This document shows, piece after piece, positions 1-8,724 of a DNA stretch of 64,000 nt. Each line of letters starts with the position of its first letter. Position 1 is the stretch's first letter. The stretch lies in NCBI GenBank assembly GCA_027306995.1, contig DAHUXS010000008.1:25824-89823 (forward strand), read 5' to 3'. The stretch comes from Lysobacter sp. (GTDB lineage Bacteria > Pseudomonadota > Gammaproteobacteria > Xanthomonadales > Xanthomonadaceae). The notes beneath the pieces are model-generated. The model searched no databases and had not been told where the DNA came from. It was given only the letters and a program-made list of their open reading frames with translations. The position numbers and the translations under genes were made by a program.

Positions 1-1103
1 ACGAGCTGAAACGCCGGATCGCCGAGGCGCACATCGTCGGCCTGCGCTCGCGCACGCAATTGACGTCGGAAGTGCTGGGCGAAGCCCGCAAGCTGATGGC
101 CGTCGGCGCCTTCTGCATCGGGACCAACCAGATCGACCTCAACGCCGCCAAGTCCATGGGCGTGCCGGTGTTCAACGCGCCCTATTCCAATACGCGCAGC
201 GTGGCCGAACTGGTCATCGCCGAGATCATCATGATGTTCCGCGGCGTTCCCGCGCGGAACATGCAATGCCATCGCAATGGCTGGAGCAAGTCGGCGACCG
301 GCAGCCATGAAGCGCGCGGCAAGACCCTGGGCATCATCGGCTACGGCCACATCGGCACCCAACTCGGCCTGCTCGCCGAAGCATTGGGCATGCAGGTGTT
401 GTTCCACGACATCGAAACCAAGCTCGCGCTCGGCAACGCGCGCCCTGCCGCCGATCTCGACGACCTGCTGCAACGTTCCGACGTGGTCAGCCTGCACGTC
501 CCGGAAACGCCGGCAACCAAGCTGATGTTCGGCGCGGCGCAACTGGCGCGGATGAAGCCGGGCGCGCATCTGGTCAATGCCTCGCGCGGCACCGTGGTCG
601 ACATCGACGCGCTCGCCGACGCCCTGCGCGCCGGCCATGTCGGCGGCGCCGCGGTCGACGTGTTCCCGCAGGAACCGGAAAGCAACGGCGACCGTTTCGA
701 ATCGCCATTGTGCGGAATCGACAACGTGATCCTGACGCCGCACATCGGCGGCAGCACGCTGGAAGCGCAGGACAATATCGGACTGGAAGTCGCGGCCAAG
801 CTGCTGCGCTACAGCGACAACGGCAGCACGCTGTCGGCTGTGAATTTCCCGGAAGTGAGCCTGCCCGAACACGCCGGCAGCCATCGCCTGCTGCACATCC
901 ATCGCAACGTGCCGGGCGTGCTCTCGGCGATCAACGACATCTTCGGCAAGCGCGGCATCAATATCGATGGCCAGTACCTGCGCACCGACCCGCAGCTGGG
1001 TTACGTCGTGATCGATGTCGGCGTGGACTCGCTGCAGTCGAACGACCTGCGCAGCGAGCTGTCGGCAATTCCGGGGACGCTACGCACCCGCGTGCTGTTC
1101 TAG
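1..1103 (+). CDS. serA: D-3-phosphoglycerate dehydrogenase, 5' end missing
   Basis: Oxidises 3-phosphoglycerate with NAD to start serine synthesis. The first complete codon is at 3 and 366 residues remain, so roughly the first 45 residues lie outside the window. Visible are the Rossmann nucleotide loop (GIIGYGHIGTQ), the NAD-side segment SRGTVVDID, the catalytic His region HIGGSTLEAQ and a C-terminal ACT domain (about the last 75 residues, HRNVPGVLSAIND), which in this family binds serine for feedback inhibition. Overall pattern is the E. coli-type (about 410 aa) enzyme. Its last 24 bases overlap the convergent NUDIX gene. Confidence 0.95.
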   Translation, partial: ELKRRIAEAHIVGLRSRTQLTSEVLGEARKLMAVGAFCIGTNQIDLNAAKSMGVPVFNAPYSNTRSVAELVIAEIIMMFRGVPARNMQCHRNGWSKSATGSHEARGKTLGIIGYGHIGTQLGLLAEALGMQVLFHDIETKLALGNARPAADLDDLLQRSDVVSLHVPETPATKLMFGAAQLARMKPGAHLVNASRGTVVDIDALADALRAGHVGGAAVDVFPQEPESNGDRFESPLCGIDNVILTPHIGGSTLEAQDNIGLEVAAKLLRYSDNGSTLSAVNFPEVSLPEHAGSHRLLHIHRNVPGVLSAINDIFGKRGINIDGQYLRTDPQLGYVVIDVGVDSLQSNDLRSELSAIPGTLRTRVLF

Positions 1104-1628
1104 CCAGCGCTGCGCCATGCGTCGCAAGGATTCGTCCGCCGATGCATCGGCGGCGATCTCCGCGATCTCGCGCCAGGCCAATGCATTCGATTCGTCGCTG
1201 ACGACGAAGACTTCGTTGTCGCCGGCACGCACGACGTAACGCGCGTCGTAATGCCAATGCCCGGGCACGTCGCCGCGCTCGGGAATCCAGTGCTTGTCGA
1301 GATCGAAGATATCGTCGTCGACCGCCAAGCCGGTCAGGCCGGATTCCTCTTCCGCTTCCTTCAACGCGACCGTGCGCAGGTCCATGTCGCCATCGGCGTG
1401 GCCACCGAGTTGCAACCAGCGATCGAGCTTGCGGTGATGGGTCAACAGCGCGCGCCGGCCATCGCGACTGACCAGCCATGCCGAGCCGGTGAAGTGGCCG
1501 TCCAGGCGTTCGCGGACGAAGGCATGTTCACCTTCCTCAATGAGTTTCAGGTAGTCGTCGGCCAATCCGGATTGCTCCGGAAAGCGACGGGCATGAATGC
1601 GCAAGGCATCGGCGAGTGGCGTCGTCAT
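1080..1628 (-). CDS. NUDIX hydrolase
   Basis: Predicted 182-aa NUDIX-fold pyrophosphohydrolase; substrate unknown. The Nudix box begins GGHADGD and ends EAEEESGL. The catalytic helix REUxEExGU reads KEAEEESGL and the usual Glu after the Gly-rich loop is Met, so the box is slightly divergent, as in the GGHADG subgroup. Start chosen at ATG 1628 (MTTPLADAL). In-frame ATGs at 1643 and 1655 are alternatives; the 1655 start has an AGGA about 11 bases upstream. The 3' end overlaps serA tail-to-tail by 24 bases, so the two transcripts are complementary at their ends. Confidence 0.85.
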   Translation of the reverse strand: MTTPLADALRIHARRFPEQSGLADDYLKLIEEGEHAFVRERLDGHFTGSAWLVSRDGRRALLTHHRKLDRWLQLGGHADGDMDLRTVALKEAEEESGLTGLAVDDDIFDLDKHWIPERGDVPGHWHYDARYVVRAGDNEVFVVSDESNALAWREIAEIAADASADESLRRMAQRWLEQHAGA

Positions 1629-1785
1629 CACTGCATGGTGCATCGCAACAGACATGCAGGCAAGCGTCCTACCATGCCGGACGGCGCTTGTGCCGCCATG
1701 TGAAATGCGGTTAAGGTCGGTCAGTTTTGTGGCGACCCGGTGTCGCCATCCACCACCGAACCAACCCAAGCAGGGGGAAGCACGA

Positions 1786-3282
1786 ATGCTTTTTTGGCGC
1801 GTCAAGCCGCTCGACAAGATTCTCGAGACCGCGGAAAAGAAGGCGCTGAAGCGCCAGCTCGGACCGATCCAACTCACCCTGCTCGGCATCGGTGCCGTGA
1901 TCGGCACCGGCATCTTCGTGCTGACCGCCGAAGCCGGCCAGAAGGCCGGTCCCGGCATGATGGTCGCCTTCGTGATCGCGGCGATCGTGTGCGGATTGGC
2001 GGCCCTCGCCTATTCCGAAATCGCTTCGATGATCCCGGTCTCGGGTTCCGCCTACACCTACAGCTACGGCGTGTTCGGTGAACTGATCGCGTGGATCGTC
2101 GGCTGGGCGCTTGGCCTGGAATACGGCATCGGCGCGGCGACGGTGTGCGTGGGCTGGTCCGGGTACATGAACGGCCTGCTCACCGCGAACGGATATGCGT
2201 TGCCGACGTGGTTGCAGACCGGCTACTTCGCCGGCGGCACCTTCAACCTGTTGGCCTTCCTCAGCGCATTCGCCGTCACGATCCTGTTGGTGATCGGCAC
2301 CTCGAAGAGCGCCAAGGTCAACTCGGTACTGGTGGCGATCAAGATCATCGCGCTGACCGTCTTCGTGGCGCTCGCCGTGCCGGTTGCGGCGGATCACAAG
2401 GAACACTTCACGCCGTTCCTGCCGGGCGGCTGGGGCAGCCCGATGGGTGGCGTCGGCGTGTTGGGCGCAGCGGCGTCGATCTTCTTCGCCTACGTCGGCT
2501 TCGACGCGGTCTCGACCGCAGCGGAAGAAACCAAGAACCCGAACCGCAACATCCCGATCGGCCTGATCGGTTCGTTGATCGTCTGCACCATCTTCTATCT
2601 GCTGGTGGGTTACGGCGCCGTGGGTTCCGTCGGCGCGCAGCCGATGCTCGGCCCGAGCGGCATGCCGCTCGATCCGGGCACGCCGGCCATGGCCGCCGCC
2701 TGCGCCCTGCCGCAAAACGCCCAGGCCCTGGTGTGCAGCCATGAACCGCTGGCCCACGTGATGCGCATGCTCGGCCACAACCGCATCGGCGACTGGATCG
2801 GCATTGCCGCCGTGCTCGCCCTGCCCTCGGTGATCCTGATGATGATGTTCGGCCAGACCCGCATCTTCTTCACGATGTCGCGCGACGGCCTGCTGCCGGA
2901 TGGCCTGTCGAAGGTGCACCCGAAGTTCCACACCCCGCATGTCATCACCATCCTCACCGGTGTTGTCGTGGCGTTCTGCGCGGCATTCCTGCCGGTCGGC
3001 AAGCTCGCCGACACCTCCAACTCCGGCACGCTGCTGGCGTTCGCGATGGTGTCCGCCGGCGTGCTGGTGCTGCGCAAGTCGCAGCCGGATCGTCCGCGTC
3101 CGTTTCGCACGCCGCTGGCGTGGATCGTCTGCCCGCTCGCCGTCGCCGGCTGCCTGCTGTTGTTCATCAACCTCAGCATGACCGCCAAGATCGTGTTCGC
3201 GGTGTGGGCGGTGATCGGCCTGGTGCTGTACGCACTCTACGGCAGCAAGCGCAGCCACCTCGCCCGCGAAAACGCACAGTAA
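1786..3282 (+). CDS. APC-family amino acid permease
   Basis: Inner-membrane amino acid transporter of the APC superfamily, cationic-amino-acid/YfnA-like group, 498 aa with about 12 hydrophobic helices. The N-terminal signature GIGAVIGTGIFVLTA is the substrate-binding unwound helix 1 of APC carriers; helix 6 region IFFAYVGFDAVSTAAEE is also typical. Start at ATG 1786 is supported by the SD AGGGGGAAG 5-6 bases upstream. A second permease of the same family follows directly, so the two are probably a duplication. Substrate cannot be read from sequence. Confidence 0.92.
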   Translation: MLFWRVKPLDKILETAEKKALKRQLGPIQLTLLGIGAVIGTGIFVLTAEAGQKAGPGMMVAFVIAAIVCGLAALAYSEIASMIPVSGSAYTYSYGVFGELIAWIVGWALGLEYGIGAATVCVGWSGYMNGLLTANGYALPTWLQTGYFAGGTFNLLAFLSAFAVTILLVIGTSKSAKVNSVLVAIKIIALTVFVALAVPVAADHKEHFTPFLPGGWGSPMGGVGVLGAAASIFFAYVGFDAVSTAAEETKNPNRNIPIGLIGSLIVCTIFYLLVGYGAVGSVGAQPMLGPSGMPLDPGTPAMAAACALPQNAQALVCSHEPLAHVMRMLGHNRIGDWIGIAAVLALPSVILMMMFGQTRIFFTMSRDGLLPDGLSKVHPKFHTPHVITILTGVVVAFCAAFLPVGKLADTSNSGTLLAFAMVSAGVLVLRKSQPDRPRPFRTPLAWIVCPLAVAGCLLLFINLSMTAKIVFAVWAVIGLVLYALYGSKRSHLARENAQ

Positions 3283-3297
3283 TCGCGCGGCACGCAC

Positions 3298-3323
3298 GAA
3301 GGCCGGCCTCGTTGCCGGCCTTC
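3298..3323 (+). terminator. Hairpin between the two permeases
   Basis: A perfect 10-bp stem (arms 3298-3307 and 3314-3323, loop CTCGTT) lies 15 bases after the first permease stop. It is followed by TGCTTTC rather than a proper U-run, so it is either a weak terminator or an mRNA-stabilising hairpin separating expression of the tandem permeases. Confidence 0.5.
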
Positions 3324-3349
3324 TGCTTTCAGGAAGCCACATTTTCCGG

Positions 3350-4786
3350 ATGCATGAAATGAAACAACTGTTCGCCACCAAACACCCGACGGCCGTCACC
3401 ACCGACGCGCAGAAGATGGACCTGCATCGCGCACTCGGACCCTGGGGCCTGACCGCACTCGGCATCGGCGCGGTGATCGGCGGCGGCATCTTCGTGATCA
3501 CCGGCCAGGCCGCGGCCCAGCACGCGGGCCCGGCGATCATGCTGTCGTTCGTGCTGGCGGCGTTGTGCTGCACCTTCTGCGCGCTGGCCTACGCCGAATT
3601 CGCGGCGATGGTGCCGGTGTCCGGCAGCGCCTACACCTATACCTACGCCACGCTGGGCGAACTGGCGGCGTGGTTCATCGGCTGGATGCTGATCCTCGAA
3701 TACGGCGTCTCGGCATCGGCGGTCGCGGTGAGTTGGACCGGCTATTTCCTCAGCCTGCTCGATCATTTCGGCATCCACCTGCCGGCCGCGCTGGTCAACG
3801 CGCCGCTTGACGCCAAGCTCAAGCCCACGGGCGCGATCGCCAACCTGCCCGCCGCCGGCATCGTGCTGGCGCTGACCTGGTTGTGCTACGTCGGCATCCG
3901 CAAGTCGGCGGCGATGAACACCGCGATGGTCGCGCTCAAGAGCGGCCTGATCATCCTCGTCATCATCGCCGGCTGGCGTTACATCGATACCGCGAACTGG
4001 CATCCCTTCATCCCCGAGCCGCAGGGCCACGGCAAGTTCGGCTTCGATGGCGTGCTGCGTGGCGCGGCGATGGTGTTCTTCGCTTACATCGGTTTCGAGG
4101 CGGTTTCGGTGGCGGCGCAGGAATCGCGCAACCCGCAGCGCGACATGCCGATCGGCATGCTGCTGTCGCTGGCGATCTGCACCGTGCTCTACATCGGCAT
4201 GGCGGCGGTCATGACCGGCCTGGTGCCCTTCACCATGCTCGGCACGGATGAACCCGTCGTCACCGCGGTCGCCGCGCATCCGCAACTGGGTTGGCTGCGC
4301 ATCGTGGTCGAGATCGGCGCACTGATCGGCCTGTCGTCGGTGGTGCTGGTGATGATCATCGGCCAGCCGCGCATCTTCATGATCATGGCGCGCGACGGCC
4401 TGCTGCCGCCGGTGTTCACCCGCATCCACGACAAGTACAAGACCCCGCACATCAACACCGTGATCACCGGCATCGGCATCGCGCTGCTGGCGGCGATCTT
4501 CCCGCTCGACATCCTGGGCGACCTGACCTCGATGGGCACGCTGATCGCCTTCGCCGCCGTGTGCATCGGCGTGCTGGTGCTGCGTCGTACCGCGCCCGAC
4601 CTGCCGCGTCCGTTCCGGATCAAGGGCGCATGGCCGATCTGCATCGCCGGCGTCGTCAGCTGCCTGATCCTGCTGTCGACCATGACCGCGCACAACTGGG
4701 CGCTGATGATCGCGTGGACGGTGATCGGCCTGCTGATCTATTTCCTCTACGGCTACCGCCACAGCAATCAGCACAAGCAAGGCTGA
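3350..4786 (+). CDS. APC-family amino acid permease (second copy)
   Basis: 478-aa paralogue of the preceding permease, with the same helix-1 signature (GIGAVIGGGIFVITG), helix-6 motif FFAYIGFEAVSVAAQE and about 12 membrane spans. Located in the inner membrane, presumably importing an amino acid by proton symport or exchange; substrate unknown. Start ATG 3350 (MHEMKQ) is used; ATG 3359 (MKQLF) is an equal alternative and neither has a strong SD. Two tandem permeases immediately upstream of a class II aldolase and the methionine salvage genes suggest possible but unproven use for methionine-related amino acids. Confidence 0.9.
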   Translation: MHEMKQLFATKHPTAVTTDAQKMDLHRALGPWGLTALGIGAVIGGGIFVITGQAAAQHAGPAIMLSFVLAALCCTFCALAYAEFAAMVPVSGSAYTYTYATLGELAAWFIGWMLILEYGVSASAVAVSWTGYFLSLLDHFGIHLPAALVNAPLDAKLKPTGAIANLPAAGIVLALTWLCYVGIRKSAAMNTAMVALKSGLIILVIIAGWRYIDTANWHPFIPEPQGHGKFGFDGVLRGAAMVFFAYIGFEAVSVAAQESRNPQRDMPIGMLLSLAICTVLYIGMAAVMTGLVPFTMLGTDEPVVTAVAAHPQLGWLRIVVEIGALIGLSSVVLVMIIGQPRIFMIMARDGLLPPVFTRIHDKYKTPHINTVITGIGIALLAAIFPLDILGDLTSMGTLIAFAAVCIGVLVLRRTAPDLPRPFRIKGAWPICIAGVVSCLILLSTMTAHNWALMIAWTVIGLLIYFLYGYRHSNQHKQG

Positions 4787-4796
4787 GATCCGCGTC

Positions 4797-5456
4797 ATGC
4801 ACGACCACGAGCGCGCCGCCCGGCAATCCTTGATCGACCACTGCCGGGCGATGAACGCCAGCGGCCTGTCGCTGAACAAGTCGGGCAACGCCAGCCTGCG
4901 CTGGGGCGACGGCTTGCTGATCACCCCGACCGGCCGCGCCTACGACCGCCTGCTGCCGGAAGACATCGTCTTCATGGAAGCCGATGGCAGCTGCCCGCCG
5001 GGACAGCTGCTCCCGTCCAGCGAATGGCGCTTCCACTGCGACATCCTACGTGCCTTCCCGGACACCAATGCGGTGGTCCATGTCCATTCGACCCACGCCA
5101 CCGCGCTGGCCTGCCTCGGCGAAGGCATCCCCGCCTTCCACTACATGGTCGCGGTGGCCGGCGGCGACCGCATTCCTTGCGCCGATTACGCCACCTTCGG
5201 CACCGGCGAGTTGTCGGACAACGTCCTGCACGCGCTGTCGGGCGGCCTGCGCGCCTGCCTGATGGCGAACCATGGCCAGGTGACCACCGGCAAGACCCTG
5301 GCCGAAGCCTATGCGTTAGCCGAGGAAGTCGAGAACCTCGCCCGCCAGTACATGCTGGCGCGCACGCTCGGGCCCACCCGCAACCTGCCGCCCGAGGAAA
5401 TGGTGCAGGTGCTGGAGAAGTTCAAGCACTACGGGCAGCAGCGCAAACCCGACTGA
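4797..5456 (+). CDS. Class II aldolase/adducin-family protein (FucA-like)
   Basis: 219-aa class II aldolase-fold protein. It carries the zinc-binding motif HVHSTHAT and the distal metal His in MANHGQ, plus the N-terminal NKSGNASLR and ITPTGRAYD phosphate-binding loops seen in L-fuculose-phosphate aldolase. It therefore probably makes or cleaves a ketose 1-phosphate to dihydroxyacetone phosphate and an aldehyde. It lies 10 bases after the permease and 62 bases before mtnB, itself a member of the same fold family. A role next to methionine salvage is inferred from context only. Confidence 0.85.
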   Translation: MHDHERAARQSLIDHCRAMNASGLSLNKSGNASLRWGDGLLITPTGRAYDRLLPEDIVFMEADGSCPPGQLLPSSEWRFHCDILRAFPDTNAVVHVHSTHATALACLGEGIPAFHYMVAVAGGDRIPCADYATFGTGELSDNVLHALSGGLRACLMANHGQVTTGKTLAEAYALAEEVENLARQYMLARTLGPTRNLPPEEMVQVLEKFKHYGQQRKPD

Positions 5457-5479
5457 AGGCCATTTCGATCGGCGGAATC

Positions 5480-5512
5480 GTCATTTGGAATGACACCCGC
5501 AATCGCTACACT
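5480..5512 (+). promoter_or_regulatory. Candidate promoter and operator of mtnB
   Basis: An inverted repeat GTCATT-TGG-AATGAC (5480-5494) overlaps a possible -35 (TTGGAA, 5485-5490). A possible -10 TACACT (5507-5512) follows after 16 bases. Transcription would begin at or next to the mtnB ATG (5519), implying a leaderless or nearly leaderless mRNA; no SD is seen before that ATG. All of this is by eye. Confidence 0.35.
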
Positions 5513-5518
5513 GGACGC

Positions 5519-6154
5519 ATGAATACGCCCGCCTTCGACCACAACCTGTACGCCGGCTGCGCCGCCCAGATCATCAGCCATACCCGCGAGCTGGCGGCCA
5601 AGGGATTCACCCCGGCCACAGCCGGCAATTTCTCGATCCGCATGGGACCGGAACATGCCGCCATCACCATTTCCGGCAAGGACAAGGGGCGCCTGACCGA
5701 AGCCGACATCATGGTGGTCAACATGGCCAACGAGCCGGTCGCGACCCACCATCGCCCGTCCGCGGAAGCCGCGCTGCACACGCATCTGTACCGCCGCTTC
5801 CCGGAGGTCGGCGCGGTGCTGCATACCCATTCGCCGACCCAGACCATCGCCGGCCTGCTGTACGAAGCCCAAGGCCGCGTGCCGCTGCATGGCTACGAAT
5901 TGTTCAAGGCGCTGCGCGGCCACACCACCCACGAGACCGAATTCGATCTGCCGGTGGTGCCGAATTCGCAGGACATGGACGAACTGACCGCCAGCGTCGA
6001 CGCGGTACTGACCAAGCCGAACACCTGGGGTTATCTCATCGCCGGTCACGGTCTCTATGCCTGGGGCCATGACATCGCCGAAGCCCGTCGCCACCTGGAC
6101 GCATTCGAGTTCATGCTTGGCTGCGAACTGGAAATGCGCCGACTGCGCGCCTGA
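5519..6154 (+). CDS. mtnB: Methylthioribulose-1-phosphate dehydratase
   Basis: Dehydrates 5-methylthioribulose 1-phosphate to 2,3-diketo-5-methylthiopentyl 1-phosphate in methionine salvage; cytoplasmic, zinc-dependent. The 211-aa product has the class II aldolase fold with AGNFSIR, ISGKDKG, and the metal motif LHTHSPT plus downstream AGHGLYAWG, all as in MtnB. The start at ATG 5519 gives the usual family length. It heads a tight run mtnB, mtnD, unknown, mtnC. mtnA and mtnK/mtnN are not in the window. Confidence 0.93.
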   Translation: MNTPAFDHNLYAGCAAQIISHTRELAAKGFTPATAGNFSIRMGPEHAAITISGKDKGRLTEADIMVVNMANEPVATHHRPSAEAALHTHLYRRFPEVGAVLHTHSPTQTIAGLLYEAQGRVPLHGYELFKALRGHTTHETEFDLPVVPNSQDMDELTASVDAVLTKPNTWGYLIAGHGLYAWGHDIAEARRHLDAFEFMLGCELEMRRLRA

Positions 6155-6167
6155 GGACACCGAGACG

Positions 6168-6716
6168 ATGAGCCGACTGCGGATTTTCGCTGCCGATGCA
6201 CCGGAGGCGGTGCTGGACGAGAGCCACGACCATGCCGGGATCGCGCGCCTGCTGAAACCGATCAAAGTCGATTTCGAGCAGTGGCAGGCGACTGCACCAG
6301 TAAAAGCCGGTGATTCCCCGGAAGCGATCATGGCCGCCTATCGCGACGACATCGATCGCCTGGTCGACGCCAACGGCTTCCGCTCGGTCGACGTGGTGAG
6401 CATCGCGCCGGACAATCCCAACCGCGCCGAGATGCGCGCCAAGTTCCTCGAAGAGCATTACCACAAGGAAGACGAAGTGCGTTTCTTCGTCGCCGGATCG
6501 GGACTATTCACCCTGCACGTTGACGACAAGGTCTACGAGATCCTGTGCGAACAGGGCGACCTGATCGCCGTGCCCGACGGCACCACGCACTGGTTCGACA
6601 TGGGCGAAGCGCCGGAATTCGTGGCGATCCGGTTCTTCACCGAACCCGATGGCTGGATCGGTCATTTCACCGGCAGCGACATCGCGCAGAAATTTCCGCG
6701 CTACGAGAAGCCCTGA
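6168..6716 (+). CDS. mtnD: Acireductone dioxygenase
   Basis: 182-aa cupin enzyme that oxidises acireductone to 2-keto-4-methylthiobutyrate and formate with Fe(II), or to methylthiopropionate, CO and formate with Ni(II). The metal site is the segment [11 protein letters not shown] (two His and the Glu), with the third His in the second cupin strand (TTHWFDMG). Start ATG 6168 follows GAGGACACC. It lies 13 bases after mtnB and 3 bases before the next gene, so it is clearly in one operon with its pathway partners. Confidence 0.95.
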   Translation: MSRLRIFAADAPEAVLDESHDHAGIARLLKPIKVDFEQWQATAPVKAGDSPEAIMAAYRDDIDRLVDANGFRSVDVVSIAPDNPNRAEMRAKFLEEHYHKEDEVRFFVAGSGLFTLHVDDKVYEILCEQGDLIAVPDGTTHWFDMGEAPEFVAIRFFTEPDGWIGHFTGSDIAQKFPRYEKP

Positions 6717-6719
6717 ACC

Positions 6720-7121
6720 GTGACGCCCTTGTTCAAGAAACTCAACCTCGGGACGCTGCAGCGCATCCATGTGTTGAATGCACCGGAGAGTTTCGAGCCG
6801 GAACTGGCGGCGCTCGATGGCGTCGAGATCAAGCGCGACGCGCGCGGCAAGATCGCATGGGCGTTGGCGTTCGCGGTGACGCAGGACGAACTGGACAAGG
6901 CCAGCCGCGCATTGACGAAAGCCGCCGATGGCGATGCGCAAATCTGGATTGCCTATCCCAAGGGCAGTTCGAAGCGCTATCGCTGCGAATTCAATCGCGA
7001 CTCGGGCTGGACGGTGCTGCGGGATGCAGGCTTCGACACGGTGCGGATGGTCGCGATCGACGAAGACTGGTCGGCGCTGCGTTTCCGCCGCAGCGAACAC
7101 ATCAAGGCCCCTGGTAAATGA
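6720..7121 (+). CDS. Conserved hypothetical protein inside the mtn operon
   Basis: 133-aa soluble protein starting at GTG 6720; it overlaps mtnC by 4 bases (7118-7121). I do not recognise a named domain. It has a compact alpha/beta look with motifs [19 protein letters not shown] and [13 protein letters not shown], and no signal peptide or membrane span. Similar small proteins with a YPKGSSKKY-type motif occur in many bacteria as isolated unknowns, as far as I recall. Its position between mtnD and mtnC suggests co-expression with methionine salvage, but nothing in the sequence shows a role there. Confidence 0.75.
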   Translation: MTPLFKKLNLGTLQRIHVLNAPESFEPELAALDGVEIKRDARGKIAWALAFAVTQDELDKASRALTKAADGDAQIWIAYPKGSSKRYRCEFNRDSGWTVLRDAGFDTVRMVAIDEDWSALRFRRSEHIKAPGK

Positions 7122-7813
7122 GATCGGTCATTCTCACCGACATCGAGGGCACCACTTCCTCGATTTCCTTCGTCAAGGACGTGCTGTTCCCCTATGCGCG
7201 CGAACGCCTGCCCGCCTTCGTCGCCGCGCATGGCAACGATCCGGAAGTGCGCGCCCTGCTCGACCAGGTCGCGGCCGAACATGGGGCGATGTGCCAGGAC
7301 GCGATGATCGTCGAGACGCTGCAAGGCTGGATCGACGAGGATCGCAAGCACACCGCGCTCAAGGCGCTGCAGGGCATGATCTGGAACGCCGGCTATGCCC
7401 GCGGCGATTTCACCGCGCCGCTGTATCCGGACGTGGCGCCGGCACTGCTCGCATGGCATGCCGCCGGACATCCGCTGGCGGTGTATTCCTCGGGATCGGT
7501 GCCGGCGCAGAAACTGCTGTTCAGCCATTCCGATGCCGGCGACCTGACGCCGTTGTTCTCGAACTATTTCGATACCGAAGTCGGCTACAAGCGCGATGCC
7601 GGCAGCTATCGCCGCATCGTCGAACGCCTCGGCCGCCCAGCGCAGGACATCGTCTTCCTCTCCGACGTGGTCGAGGAACTCGATGCCGCGCGCGAGGCAG
7701 GCATGCGTACGGTGCTGCTCGATCGCCGCGAGGACTATCCGCAGCCGCGCAGCGGCGACGCCACGCATGGCCATCCACGCGTCGAGAGTTTCGCCGCGAT
7801 CGATCCACGCTGA
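7118..7813 (+). CDS. mtnC: Enolase-phosphatase E1 (acireductone synthase)
   Basis: Bifunctional HAD-family enzyme (231 aa) that enolises and dephosphorylates 2,3-diketo-5-methylthiopentyl 1-phosphate to acireductone, the substrate of MtnD. The start is unmistakable: [20 protein letters not shown] contains the HAD nucleophile Asp (DIEGT) with the E1-specific continuation. HAD motif II ([11 protein letters not shown]) and motif IV ([12 protein letters not shown]) follow. ATG 7118 overlaps the end of the preceding gene by 4 bases, indicating translational coupling. Confidence 0.96.
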   Translation: MRSVILTDIEGTTSSISFVKDVLFPYARERLPAFVAAHGNDPEVRALLDQVAAEHGAMCQDAMIVETLQGWIDEDRKHTALKALQGMIWNAGYARGDFTAPLYPDVAPALLAWHAAGHPLAVYSSGSVPAQKLLFSHSDAGDLTPLFSNYFDTEVGYKRDAGSYRRIVERLGRPAQDIVFLSDVVEELDAAREAGMRTVLLDRREDYPQPRSGDATHGHPRVESFAAIDPR

Positions 7814-7827
7814 GCAGAAGCGCCTGC

Positions 7828-8724
7828 ATGTCGGCCACGATTGATCGCAAGGCCACGCTGGGCGGCCTCGCCGCGATCCTGCTGTGGTCGTCGCTGGCCC
7901 TGCTCACGACCCTGACCGGCGACCTGCCGCCCTTCCTCGTCCTGGCGATCAGCTTCGCCTGCGGTGGAAGCGTCGGCCTGCTGCACGTCCTGCGCCAGGG
8001 CAAGCGCGGCCTGCAGTCGATGCGGGCGCCACTGCCCGCGTTGGCGTTGTCGACGGCAGGCCTCTTCGGCTATCACGCCCTGTATTTCTTTTCGCTCAAG
8101 CACGCGCCGCCGGTCGAAGCCAACCTGCTCAACTATCTCTGGCCGCTGCTGATCGTGCTGTTCTCCGGTTTGCTGCCCGGCGTCCACCTGCGCAGCGGCA
8201 ACATCGTCGGTGCCGCGCTTGGTCTGTGTGCAGCAGCTTTACTGGTCACCGGCGGCCGCGGCATCCACGTCGATCCCGCCGCAAGCTCCGGCTATCTCGC
8301 GGCGATCGCCGCCGCGTTGGTCTGGGCCGGGTATTCGGTGCTCAATCGCCGCTTTGCGCATGTGCCGAGTACCGCGATCGTGCCCGCATGCATCGGCGTG
8401 GCGATCCTCGGTGCGTTCGCGCATCTCGTGTTCGAACCGTCGCGCACCATTTCCACTGCGCAATGGCTGGCGATGATCGCGATGGGCATCGGTCCGGTCG
8501 GCGCGGCATTCTGGCTCTGGGACGGCGGCACCAAACGCGGCGACATCGCCCTGCTCGGCGGACTGTCCTACCTCGCGCCGCTGCTGTCGACTCTGCTGCT
8601 GGTCGTCAGCGGTCGCGCGCAACCGCACTGGATCCAGGCAGTCGCGATCGCGTTGCTGCTGGTTGGTGCGTGGTTGAGCCTCAGGGCTTCGCGTCTTCCA
8701 GGCGATAGCGCGTCGTCGCGCTGA
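7828..8724 (+). CDS. EamA/DMT-family transporter, YddG-like
   Basis: 298-aa inner-membrane protein with about ten hydrophobic helices and two EamA repeats. The opening TLGGLAAILLWSSLALLT and the segment LLNYLWPLLIVLFSGLLPG resemble YddG-type aromatic amino acid exporters, which export Phe/Tyr/Trp and analogues; substrate here is inferred. Start ATG 7828 follows mtnC by 14 bases and may be co-transcribed. The 3' end overlaps the convergent phosphoesterase by 44 bases. Confidence 0.85.
   Translation: MSATIDRKATLGGLAAILLWSSLALLTTLTGDLPPFLVLAISFACGGSVGLLHVLRQGKRGLQSMRAPLPALALSTAGLFGYHALYFFSLKHAPPVEANLLNYLWPLLIVLFSGLLPGVHLRSGNIVGAALGLCAAALLVTGGRGIHVDPAASSGYLAAIAAALVWAGYSVLNRRFAHVPSTAIVPACIGVAILGAFAHLVFEPSRTISTAQWLAMIAMGIGPVGAAFWLWDGGTKRGDIALLGGLSYLAPLLSTLLLVVSGRAQPHWIQAVAIALLLVGAWLSLRASRLPGDSASSR

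Noticed and set aside
1730..1748. Hairpin TGGCGAC/GTCGCCA before the first permease, considered as a terminator or riboswitch part
   Set aside because: Only 7 bp, no T-run and no conserved riboswitch core; left uncalled.
1711..3573. A 620-codon open frame on the minus strand opposite the first permease
   Set aside because: Composition is Arg/His/Asp-rich with no domain, and the plus-strand permease has a full family match; it is a codon-bias shadow of high-GC coding DNA.
4656..5036. Minus-strand frame of 126 codons opposite the permease/aldolase junction
   Set aside because: Overlaps two real genes, lacks SD and homology.
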